From contig NZ_JAUCBZ010000004.1 of assembly GCF_034676545.1 (NCBI RefSeq), positions 45,880 through 109,879 of the forward strand: 64,000 nucleotides of DNA, read 5' to 3'. A program made the translations under genes and the position numbers. Within the stretch, counting starts at the first letter, position 1. Every line of letters begins with the position of its first letter. The notes beneath the pieces are model-generated. The model saw nothing but the letters and a program-made list of their open reading frames with translations. It searched no databases and was not told where the DNA came from. The stretch is from Pararhodobacter sp. GTDB lineage: Bacteria > Pseudomonadota > Alphaproteobacteria > Rhodobacterales > Rhodobacteraceae. Positions 1 through 7,584 of this stretch are shown here, one piece after another.

Positions 1-452
1 AGCCAGACGGCGTCCCAATGCGGGTATGCGCGCACGCTCGTGACGAGGCGTGCGCGCAGCGGGTTGGCGATGACATAGCGTGCGATGGCTGGCAGGTCTT
101 CTTCTGTGCGAAGCGCATGGTCGTGGAAGCCCGTTTGCCAGCGGCGCTGACCGGGCGTTTGCAGGATGCGGTTGATCGACGCCGCCGATCCCGCCTTGAA
201 GCCGGCAACGAGCCTGGACAGATCACCGGCTGCGAGTTGCACGAGCCAGTGAAGGTGGTCTGGCATGAGCACCCATGCGAGCGTTTTTGAGTGCCCGTGT
301 GCATCGGCATGGCGCAGGTGGGCAATGGTGGTGCGTGCCAGGATCAGATCCTCGAAGAGCCGCACGCGGTCGAGGGTGACGGTGGTGATCAGATAGATCC
401 GGCCGATCTCGGAAACCCGGCCACAGCGGAGGTCGATGGCGTTCGGAGGCAT
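1..452 (-). CDS. REP-associated tyrosine transposase (RAYT), 3' end cut off by window edge
   Basis: Read on the minus strand from ATG at 452, an open frame of 150 codons runs off the window start. It carries the HUH signature of the Y1 transposase (IS200/IS605-like) fold in the form MPDHLHWLVQL, an N-terminal IYLITTVT strand, and ARYVIANPLRARLV, typical of the RAYT subfamily. Such proteins are single-strand nucleases thought to recognise and mobilise REP hairpins that begin with GTAG. The REP array that starts about 90 bp upstream of this gene has exactly that GTAG foot, which supports the call. The catalytic tyrosine cannot be pinned down with confidence in the visible part. Assignment is firm; completeness is unknown. 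Confidence 0.88.
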   Translation of the reverse strand, partial: MPPNAIDLRCGRVSEIGRIYLITTVTLDRVRLFEDLILARTTIAHLRHADAHGHSKTLAWVLMPDHLHWLVQLAAGDLSRLVAGFKAGSAASINRILQTPGQRRWQTGFHDHALRTEEDLPAIARYVIANPLRARLVTSVRAYPHWDAVW

Positions 453-539
453 GCATAGAGCTTACCGCCAAATGCGTTTGACATGGCATCGACGCGCGGT
501 GAGAGGGGGAGCAGGGTGGGCGGGGTGGTTTGCGTATAC

Positions 540-1395
540 AAGCCCGTTTTTGTAGGAGCGACGCGAGTCGCGAGGGTTTTGCGGCGGTCGGGCGGCGAGG
601 GTGCTGCGGGGGCGAGTGGAAAAGCTCGCGGCTTGCGCCGCTCCTACAGCCGGGATCGTGCGCGGTGGGTTTCCGGAAAAGCTCGCGGCTTGCGCCGCTC
701 CTACAGCCGGGATCGAGCGCGGTGGGCATGCGTTGGCGCGGTGGGTGGCCGTTGGCGTGGCGGCTCCCATATGCGCGGCGGTTTTTGTAGGAGCGACGCG
801 AGTCGCGAGGGTTTTGCGGCGGTCGGGCGGCGAGGGTGCTGCGGGGCGAGTGGAAAAGCTCGCGGCTTGCGCCGCTCCTACAGCCGGGATCAAGCGCGGT
901 GGGTTTCCGGAAAAGCTCGCGGCTTGCGCCGCTCCTACAGCCGGGATCAAGCGCGGTGGGTATTCGTTGGCGCGGTGGGTGGCCGTTGGCGTGGCGGCTC
1001 CCATATGCGCGGCGGTTTTTGTAGGAGCGACGCGAGTCGCGAGGGTTTTGCGGCGGTCGGGAGGCGAGGGTGCTGCGGGGGCGAGTGGAAAAGCTCGCGG
1101 CTTGCGCCGCTCCTACAGCCGGGATCAAGCGCGGTGGGTTTCCGGAAAAGCTCGCGGCTTGCGCCGCTCCTACAGCCGGGATCGTGCGCGGTGGGCATGC
1201 GTTGGCGCGGTGGGTGGCCGTTGGCGTGGCGGCTCCCATATGCGCGGCGGTTTTTGTAGGAGCGACGCGAGTCGCGAGGGTTTTGCGGCGGTCGGGAGGC
1301 GAGGGTGCTGCGGGGGCGAGTGGAAAAGCTCGCGGCTTGCGCCGCTCCTACAGCCGGGATCAAGCGCGGTGGGTTTCTGGAAAAGCTCGCGACTT
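540..1395. repeat. REP/BIME array, 235-bp tandem higher-order unit (about 3.6 copies)
   Basis: Each REP begins GTAGGAGCGACGCGAGTCGC (or its inverse ending GCCGCTCCTAC) and forms a hairpin. One unit holds one direct and two inverted REPs plus linkers rich in GGCGCGGTGGGTGG. Direct REPs start at 552, 787, 1021 and 1256, so the unit period is 234-235 bp, and the copies are nearly identical. Long open frames on both strands here are by-products of the repeat and not genes. The array lies next to the RAYT gene. Confidence 0.93.
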
Positions 1396-1425
1396 GCGTC
1401 GTGCTGATGGAGTTGATGGTGTTTA

Positions 1426-2598
1426 TTACCCCTTGATGACCGCCAGGGGTTGCAGTTCGATTTGCACATCGACCAGGTTGACCTGGTTTCTCATCACTTC
1501 ATCGATGTCCTTGTAGGACCCCGGCGCCTCGTCCAGGTCGGTGCGGTGGCGGATGGCGTGCAGTACGCCGAGCTCCTTGAGGGCCTTGATCTCTGCTTTC
1601 AGGTCAAGTGTCTTGCGGGCCTTTGCCCGGCTCATGATTCTTCCGGCGCCATGGGCACACGATTCGAAGGACTGTGCCTCGCCTTTACCCTTTACGAGAA
1701 AGGAGCGCGTGCCTTGAGAGCCGGGGATCATGCCCCATTCGCCTTTGCGGGCGCGGGTCGCGCCTTTTCGGTGCACGATGACGGTCTCGCCGAAATGCTC
1801 TTCCACGGCGGCAAAGTTGTGCGGCTTGTTGATGAAATCGGCGAATTCGACCTCGGGCAGCACATGTCTGAATGCTGACTTTGCCCGCTCCATCATCAGC
1901 TTTCTGTTGGCCAGGGCAAATTCGAGGCAGTAGTTCATTTCATTCCAGTACAGCTCGAAATGTTCCGAGGATTCCGGGATGTAGGCCAGGTCCTGCGACA
2001 CATCTTCGCCGGCGGCCGTGTTCAGCTGCTTGGCGATGTCGTCGTAATGATTGGCCACGGTGAAACCGACATTGCGCGAGCCGGAGTGGATCATGATCCA
2101 GATGTAGCCGTCGGATCCTTTTTGTATTTCGATGAAATGGTTGCCGCCACCCAAGGTGCCGATCTGATACAGGGCGCTTTCGTATTCTTGCTCGACGATG
2201 GGCAGATCCCCCTTGCGCTCGGGCATCCACGCTTCGTCCTGAGGCGTTTGGTGGTGATTGAAGCCCACCGGAACGGTGTCGCGGATGATGCCCATGATGG
2301 CCTTCAGGTCCGCGGTTTCGACCTCGGTCAGGTTGGTGCGCAAGGAGCACATGCCGCAGCCGATATCGACACCGACCGCGTTGGGCACGATGGCGCCCTG
2401 GGTGGCCAGGATGGCGCCGATGGGCATGCCGTAGCCTTGGTGGGTGTCTGGCATGATGGCGATGTGCTTGAAGGCGAATGGAAGGTTTGCCAGGTTTCGC
2501 GCCTGCTCCAGCGCCCCGTCATCCATCTGGTCCTCTTTCAGCCACAGCTTGATCGGGATTTGCTCCGTTTCAATGATTGCCTTTCCGCTGGTGTGCAT
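1426..2598 (-). CDS. rtcB: RNA-splicing ligase RtcB
   Basis: A 390-aa protein that joins RNA 2',3'-cyclic phosphate or 3'-phosphate ends to 5'-OH ends using GTP and Mn2+, in RNA repair in the cytoplasm. Visible family signatures are MPDTHQGYGMPIGAI (about 49-63), the metal-site motif VGVDIGCGMCS with Asp78 and Cys81, GGGNHFIEIQ, HSGSRNVG, and the guanylated histidine in CAHGAGR. The length fits the family (E. coli RtcB is about 408 aa). The start is supported by GGAGAACTC directly before ATG. No rtcA, rtcR or archease gene is beside it, so it stands alone. Confidence 0.95.
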   Translation of the reverse strand: MHTSGKAIIETEQIPIKLWLKEDQMDDGALEQARNLANLPFAFKHIAIMPDTHQGYGMPIGAILATQGAIVPNAVGVDIGCGMCSLRTNLTEVETADLKAIMGIIRDTVPVGFNHHQTPQDEAWMPERKGDLPIVEQEYESALYQIGTLGGGNHFIEIQKGSDGYIWIMIHSGSRNVGFTVANHYDDIAKQLNTAAGEDVSQDLAYIPESSEHFELYWNEMNYCLEFALANRKLMMERAKSAFRHVLPEVEFADFINKPHNFAAVEEHFGETVIVHRKGATRARKGEWGMIPGSQGTRSFLVKGKGEAQSFESCAHGAGRIMSRAKARKTLDLKAEIKALKELGVLHAIRHRTDLDEAPGSYKDIDEVMRNQVNLVDVQIELQPLAVIKG

Positions 2599-2639
2599 GA
2601 GTTCTCCGTGTTTCCCATTACCAATTCCGCATTGCCAGT

Positions 2640-3332
2640 TCAGTCACCCGTGGGCGAGATGCGAAAGGCGCGCACGTTGGGTAGTTCGCGCAAGGCGGCG
2701 GCGAGCAGGGGAAGGTTGTCCTGGTTGTTGGTGCGGATCACCATCCGATATTCGAAGAACAGTTCGTCATCGGAGAAGCGGTAGCTGAGGTTGCTGGCAG
2801 TAAAGCCGTAGCCCAGCAAGAAGCTGTCGAACTCGGGCTTTGGCATGACCTTGTCGCGCTCAAAGCGCACGCTGTGTTGGGCGTAATAGTGCGAGGGCAG
2901 CCTTTGTTCGATCCAGCGGAACACCGACAGGATGGACAAGGTGAGCACCGTGGCGAGGATGGCCGGCATGTAGAAGCCGACCCCCATCAAAATACCGATC
3001 GCCGCTGTGATCCAGATCGACGCCGCAGTGGTCAGGCCGCGCACCGACAGGCCTTCGCGAAAGATGACGCCGGCGCCGAGAAAGCCGATGCCGGTCATGA
3101 TGCCCTGCGCCATTCGGGTCGGATCGGTGCGAATGGTCTCCATCGGAATATCAAGAATCCATTTGTCTTGATACACGGTGACCAGCATCAACAAACTGGA
3201 CGCGAGGCAGACCAGCGCGTGTGTTCTGAAGCCGGCGGGGCGGCCGTGAAAACTGCGCTCGAGCCCAATGACACCCCCGGCGACCAGCGCAGAGACAAGA
3301 TGAATGACGATGGTCAGAGCGTCGGCCGTCAT
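2640..3332 (-). CDS. MgtC/SapB family membrane protein
   Basis: A 230-aa protein with an N-terminal MgtC domain of four to five membrane helices. Signatures include GGVIGLERSFHGRPAGFRTH near residue 19, GIMTGIGFLGAGVIF near 97, and LTTAASIWITAAIGILMGVG. The C-terminal 90 residues form a soluble ACT-like region. The family is linked to low-Mg2+ survival and, in pathogens, to inhibition of F-type ATPase. It lies 41 bp downstream of rtcB on the same strand. Which MgtC subtype it is cannot be decided from the sequence alone. Confidence 0.88.
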   Translation of the reverse strand: MTADALTIVIHLVSALVAGGVIGLERSFHGRPAGFRTHALVCLASSLLMLVTVYQDKWILDIPMETIRTDPTRMAQGIMTGIGFLGAGVIFREGLSVRGLTTAASIWITAAIGILMGVGFYMPAILATVLTLSILSVFRWIEQRLPSHYYAQHSVRFERDKVMPKPEFDSFLLGYGFTASNLSYRFSDDELFFEYRMVIRTNNQDNLPLLAAALRELPNVRAFRISPTGD

Positions 3333-3448
3333 GATGCGCGTTCTCGATGAGGGTCCTGCTTGGTGGATGTTGTAATTAAACGATAAATGTCGTTTTTAAG
3401 ACAATACGGAATTACCCTTGCCACCTGACAGGAACGTTCAGCGCTGGC

Positions 3449-4102
3449 TCAATCCGGCATCTCGGCCAATTGTTCAAGGATGCGGGTGTAGTTCTCGACC
3501 CCTTGCGCACCGGTCACGAGCTGGCGACGGTTGAAGATCATGGCGGGCACGCCGCGAATGCCTTGTTGCACCCAGAAATCTTCAGCATCGCGCACGGCGG
3601 TGGCAAAGCGTTGATCCGCGAGCACCGTCAATGCTTCGCTGCGGTCCAGGCCGATCTCTGCGGCCACATCCGCCAGCACGCCATCGTCGGACAGGTTTCG
3701 ACGATCGGTGAAATGGGCTGCAAAAAATGCCTGCTTGAGCTCGTGCTTGCGCCCTTGCTGGTCGGCCCAATGCAGCAGTTGATGCACCTTGAAGGTGTTG
3801 TGCATGCGCATGTCGTCAGCAAAGTGGATCTCGAAGCCGAGCGCCGCGCCAGTCGCGGTGATCATCGCGCGGCTTTGTTCAGACTGCTCGGGGGTGGTGC
3901 CGTATTTCTCGATCAGATGCGCGCGCAGGTTCTGGCCTTCGGGCGGCATGTCTCGGTTGAGCTCGAACGGCTGCCAATGGATCTCATGCGCTGTGCCGGT
4001 CGCCTTGAGCGCCTGTGCCAGCTGGCGGTAGCCGATGATGCACCACGGGCACATCACGTCCGAGACGATGTTGATGCGCAGGGCTTGGGATGAGTTGGTC
4101 AT
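3449..4102 (-). CDS. DsbA-family oxidoreductase (FrnE-like, thioredoxin fold)
   Basis: About 217 aa with the redox motif CPWC in VSDVMCPWCIIGYRQL near the N-terminus, a helical insertion, and a cis-Pro loop GIRGVPAMIFNRR, typical of FrnE-like 2-hydroxychromene-2-carboxylate isomerase/DsbA family members. There is no signal peptide, so it is probably cytoplasmic. An in-frame ATG exists 15 bases upstream at 4117, but GGAG placed 9 bases before the ATG at 4102 favours the shorter start. The substrate is unknown. Confidence 0.85.
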   Translation of the reverse strand: MTNSSQALRINIVSDVMCPWCIIGYRQLAQALKATGTAHEIHWQPFELNRDMPPEGQNLRAHLIEKYGTTPEQSEQSRAMITATGAALGFEIHFADDMRMHNTFKVHQLLHWADQQGRKHELKQAFFAAHFTDRRNLSDDGVLADVAAEIGLDRSEALTVLADQRFATAVRDAEDFWVQQGIRGVPAMIFNRRQLVTGAQGVENYTRILEQLAEMPD

Positions 4103-4203
4103 GACGGACTTCTCCATATGCGGGCGGTAGTTTCAAAAGCACTCAAGAATTTTCTGCCAGACGAACGGCTGGAACGGCTGGTCCACCGGGGTATCACCGC
4201 CCG

Positions 4204-4338
4204 TCATCCTGCCTGTGCCGCTTGCCTGATCGTATCGGCAGCCCACTGATTGAGCCCGACGAATTCCCCCCGGAACATTTGAATGTCCGGGTCGAATGAG
4301 ATGATCGCCTGATAGCCGTTGATCGTCATGGTGTTCAT
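4204..4338 (-). pseudogene. HicB-like antitoxin fragment
   Basis: A 44-codon frame reads MNTMTINGYQAIISFDPDI then MFRGEFVGLN. This matches the start of HicB-type antitoxins, whose beta strands read xGYxAxIxFDxE and FxGxxxGLN. The reading frame then ends after QWAADTIRQAAQAG, far short of the usual HicB length of 80-140 aa. It overlaps the upstream 35-codon frame by ATGA, the arrangement of a hicAB pair. It is probably a decayed toxin-antitoxin remnant. Confidence 0.5.
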
Positions 4339-4442
4339 GGTTTCACTCCGTGATCTTCAAGCCATTTGCGGATGGTATCAATCGACAAGCGGTGGCAGTG
4401 GCTGTATCTGAACCTGATCCGCGACTGCCTGTGCGCAAGCAT
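4335..4442 (-). CDS. 35-codon ORF overlapping the HicB-like fragment
   Basis: ATG at 4442 opens a 35-codon frame ending IDTIRKWLEDHGVKP and overlapping the next ATG by ATGA. It lies where a hicA toxin would be expected, but HicA hallmarks (a glycine-rich loop and the catalytic His of GSHH) are not visible. It begins three bases after the stop of the hydratase-family gene. It may be the tail of a lost gene. Low confidence as a coding gene. Confidence 0.25.
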   Translation of the reverse strand: MLAHRQSRIRFRYSHCHRLSIDTIRKWLEDHGVKP

Positions 4443-4445
4443 CGT

Positions 4446-5583
4446 TCAGCCCAGATCGGCGAGTGGATGTGCGCCGCTGAAGCGGGGGCGGAAGTGGTCG
4501 GCGATCTCGTCGTCGCTGATTTCGCCCATGTCGGCATGGCGCCAGCGCGGCTGGCGGTCCTTGTCGATCAGCAGGGCGCGCACGCCTTCGGCGAAGTCGG
4601 CTTTGCTGGTGCAGGCGACCGAGACCATGTATTCCACCCGGAACACTTCAGCCAGCGACATGTGACGGGTGCGCTGCCACAGCGCCCATGACAGGCGGGC
4701 GGAGCTGGGGGCGCCGTGGGCGAAGGTGTTGCCAGCGGTGGCCAGCCAGGTGTCCTGATCGGCGGTGAGGGCGCGCAGGCGGCGGGCGATGTTGACCAGG
4801 CTGTCGTTGCCGATGAGCGCCTCGATGCGGTCGAAATGGGTGCGCAGTCGTGAGGTGGGGATGGCGTTGGCTGGCAGGGGTGCTGAGCGGGTCGAGGAGG
4901 GCGCTCAAGCGGGCGTGGTTGGCTGCGCTGTCACCCTCGTCGGGCGCGTGCCAATGGGTGGCGCTGATCAGTTCAGGCAGTCGTGCGCGTTCGCCCTCGT
5001 CGATGAGGTAGTCGGCCAGGCCGGCAAAGCGCGCGTCGGCGGCGTTGATCGGGGCGCCAGTGAGCGCAAGGAAGAGGCCGGCGCGCCCCGGCATGCGGCG
5101 CAGAAACCAGCTGCCGCCGACATCGGGGTAGATGCCGATGGTGATCTCGGGCATGGCCATGCGCGTGCTGGGGGTGACGACGCGATGCGAAGCGCCCGCC
5201 ATCAGCCCCAGGCCGCCGCCCATGACCACCCCCTGGCCCCAGCACAGCAGGGGTTTGGGATAGGTGTGGATGAGGTGGTCGAGGCGGTATTCGTGTTCGA
5301 AAAAGGTGGCGATCTCGGGCGCGGCCTGTCCGGCGGGCACGGCCTTGATGGCGCGGTAGAGCGCGGCGACATCGCCGCCGGCGCAAAAGGCCTTGTCACC
5401 GCTGCCGTCGAGCAGTACGCCGACGATTTCAGAGTCTTCCGCCCAGGCAGCCAGTTGCGGCGCCAGGCGGTCGATCATGTCCAGGGACAGCGCGTTGAGG
5501 CGCTGGGGTGCGTTGAGGGTGGCGTGGCCAAAGCGCCGTCCGCAGGCGGTGGGAATTTCGCGCAGGATCACGCAGTCGTTCAT
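4446..5583 (-). pseudogene. Enoyl-CoA hydratase/isomerase family (3-hydroxyisobutyryl-CoA hydrolase-like), one frameshift
   Basis: From ATG 5583 the protein shows crotonase-fold signatures: ALSLDMID, GSGDKAFCAGGDVAALYRA (oxyanion hole), GQGVVMGGGLGLMAGASHR and MPEITIGIYPDVGGSWFL. The ECH_2 type is supported by the C-terminal ending with ALLIDKDRQPRWR. The frame is lost at a GGGG run at 4877-4880; deleting one G restores the expected continuation and joins MSLAEVFRVEYMVS (frame 4446-4661). Restored length is about 379 aa, normal for 3-hydroxyisobutyryl-CoA hydrolases of valine breakdown. The clean single-base shift suggests a sequence error as readily as gene decay. Confidence 0.85.
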
Positions 5584-5685
5584 GCTCAGTCTCCTTGGGG
5601 ATTGCACCATCTTTTTTTCGGAAAAGGGGGGGCGAACTGGCACCTGCAGCTGTTCGCGCGTTGAAGTCCCTTGGGGATTCACGAT

Positions 5686-6239
5686 ACATAAATTCCGTGA
5701 TTCTCGGGGCTCAGGTGGGACTCGATGGCAAGACGGCTTCTCGCTATGTCGGTGTTTTCGAGCAGATGTACTTGCTCAAGCGCATCAATGTCTGGGCTCG
5801 TAACCGGCTGAATCGAGTGATCAAGACACCGAAACTGCAGTTCATCGATTCCGGCTTGCTGGCCGCATTGCTTGATTTGGGCGCTGAGGAAGTGCAGCAG
5901 AATCGCGCACGCTTTGGCAAGGTGCTGGAGACCTTCGTTTTTGCGGAGTTGCTCAAGTATACGACCACGGCGGACGACGATTACCAGCTGATGTACTACC
6001 GGGATGCAGACAAGTTCGAGGTGGATGTGATCATCGAGAACACGGTTGGAGAATTGGTGGGCGTTGACATAAAGACCTCGGCCACCGTGAAGGAAAGCGA
6101 TCTACGTGGTTTGAAGAAGTTTGCCGGCCTCGCAGGTGGCCAGTTCAAGATGGGTGTGTTGCTTTACGATGGCACGGAGACGATGCCCCTGGGTGACGGT
6201 ATTTGGGCGGCGCCGCTGTCAAGCTTGTGGGGGCAGTAG
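5686..6239 (+). pseudogene. C-terminal remnant of an ATPase with a DUF4143 domain
   Basis: Frame positions from about residue 30 on read INSVILGAQVGLDGKTASRY, FEQMYLLKRINVWARN, TPKLQFIDSGLLAALL and a restriction-nuclease-like FEVDVIIEN...GVDIKTSAT segment. These are typical of the C-terminal half (DUF4143) of bacterial AAA ATPases encoded by mobile or orphan loci. The Walker A and B half is absent. The upstream 90 bases instead belong to the leader of the divergent hydratase-family gene, and a CCTTGGGGATT motif occurs on both sides of the junction (about 5593 and 5669), pointing to deletion between short repeats. Confidence 0.75.
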
Positions 6240-6320
6240 AACAGGGTGCGTGACGCCAAATCCTTCGCGCCAGCAAGGTAAGCGCATACCGAAGGCCGAG
6301 CTTCCGGTAACATCCCACTC

Positions 6321-7040
6321 ATGCTGAATCTGAATCGAATCAAGGCCATCTCGCTGGATCTGGACGACACGCTGTGGCCGATCTGGCCCACCATTGCACG
6401 TGCCGAAAGCGTGCTCTACGACTGGCTTGCCCTCAACGCGCCGCAGACGGCGACCCTGTACGCCAGCCCACAGGCGCTGCGCGCGGTGCGCGATGCGCTT
6501 GAGCAGCAGCGCCCCGACCTGGCCCACGACATGACGGCCTTGCGCCGCGAATCCTTACGCTTTGCGCTGAATAATGCAGGCGATGATCCGCAGCTGGCCG
6601 AGCCGGCGTTCGAGGTCTTCATTGCCGAACGCCACAACGTGACGTTTTATCCCGACGCGCTGCCTGCGCTGGAGTTTCTCGCTGCGCGCTATCCCTTGGT
6701 GAGCCTGTCAAACGGCAACGCCGAGGTCTCGCGCATGGTGCTGGCGCCGCTGTTTGTGGGCAGTGTGGCGGCTTTCAAATTTGGCGTTTCCAAGCCCGAT
6801 CGCCGCATTTTTCATGCCGCGGCGCAGGCCGCCGGCGTGCAACCGGACGAGGTCCTGCACGTTGGCGACCATGCACTGCAGGACGTGCTGGGCGCACGCG
6901 CTGCGGGCATGCAGGCCGCGTGGGTGAACCGCGAACAAGCTGCCTGGGAGCACGCCGAAAGACCGCATGTGGAGCTGAGCGATCTGGGCGAACTGGTTCA
7001 GCTGCTGGGCGGTGATCGGCTATCGGGACGCCCTGAATAG
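6321..7040 (+). CDS. HAD-superfamily hydrolase (subfamily IA)
   Basis: A 239-aa cytoplasmic phosphatase-type protein. Motif I is LDLDDTLWP (Asp nucleophile pair near residue 13), motif II is VSLSNGN, motif III is the Lys in GVSKPDRRIF, and motif IV is HVGDHALQDVLGARAAGM. A helical cap sits between motifs I and II. Members of this group dephosphorylate small metabolites or act on 2-haloacids; the substrate cannot be read from sequence. The gene stands alone. Confidence 0.88.
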   Translation: MLNLNRIKAISLDLDDTLWPIWPTIARAESVLYDWLALNAPQTATLYASPQALRAVRDALEQQRPDLAHDMTALRRESLRFALNNAGDDPQLAEPAFEVFIAERHNVTFYPDALPALEFLAARYPLVSLSNGNAEVSRMVLAPLFVGSVAAFKFGVSKPDRRIFHAAAQAAGVQPDEVLHVGDHALQDVLGARAAGMQAAWVNREQAAWEHAERPHVELSDLGELVQLLGGDRLSGRPE

Positions 7041-7223
7041 GGATTCGCCTTGCCGCTCTCCCCCCGGCACAGCCCGTCGCTTATTGCACTCCACGCGCGT
7101 TATATGCGGTATCGAACAGACGAATACTAGGTAACGAGTCGTTTTCAGGCGATGATGCCCATTGCGCCCATTCACGACGGGTGACATCCAGCGACGCGAA
7201 TCGCCAACTTGAAAGAGCAGTCA

Positions 7224-7559
7224 ATGCAAATTCAGGACCATTACTCAACCTTGCAGGTTGATCGGTGTGCCTCAGCAGCAGAGATAAAGGCCGCTTTCCG
7301 TATCCTGGCGCAGCGCTTTCATCCGGATGTCTCGGAGGACAGGGATGGCGAACGGAAATTCAAGAATATCGCTGAAGCCTACCGAACGCTGAAACGCCCC
7401 GACTCGCGGATTGCCTACGACCATCAGATAAATAATTATTGTGGTCACAAGTCAGCCCTGACCATCGACTTTCCAAATATCGGAAATTTCGACTGGGGGT
7501 TGGCTATGTTTCAAAACTATTTATGGTTCTGGCTGAGTCACGACGAAAATCCAGAGTGA
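7224..7559 (+). CDS. J-domain (DnaJ-like) protein
   Basis: A 111-aa protein with an N-terminal J domain (residues about 4-65). It contains DHYSTLQVDRCASAAEIKAA, the invariant HPD in RFHPDVSED, and a KNIAEAYRTL helix. The remaining 45 residues have no zinc-finger or client-binding domain, so it is a minimal J protein that would stimulate an Hsp70 partner. ATG 7224 preceded by GAAAGAGC is preferred to an upstream TTG at 7209. The downstream region is interrupted by the IS element. Confidence 0.82.
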   Translation: MQIQDHYSTLQVDRCASAAEIKAAFRILAQRFHPDVSEDRDGERKFKNIAEAYRTLKRPDSRIAYDHQINNYCGHKSALTIDFPNIGNFDWGLAMFQNYLWFWLSHDENPE

Positions 7560-7584
7560 AACGTCCATCGATGCAGAAGCGGAG

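Noticed and set aside
223..1516. Several long open frames on both strands of 223-1516
   Set aside because: They translate the REP array into periodic Ala/Arg-rich repeats and overlap each other on both strands; none has conserved features or a ribosome site.
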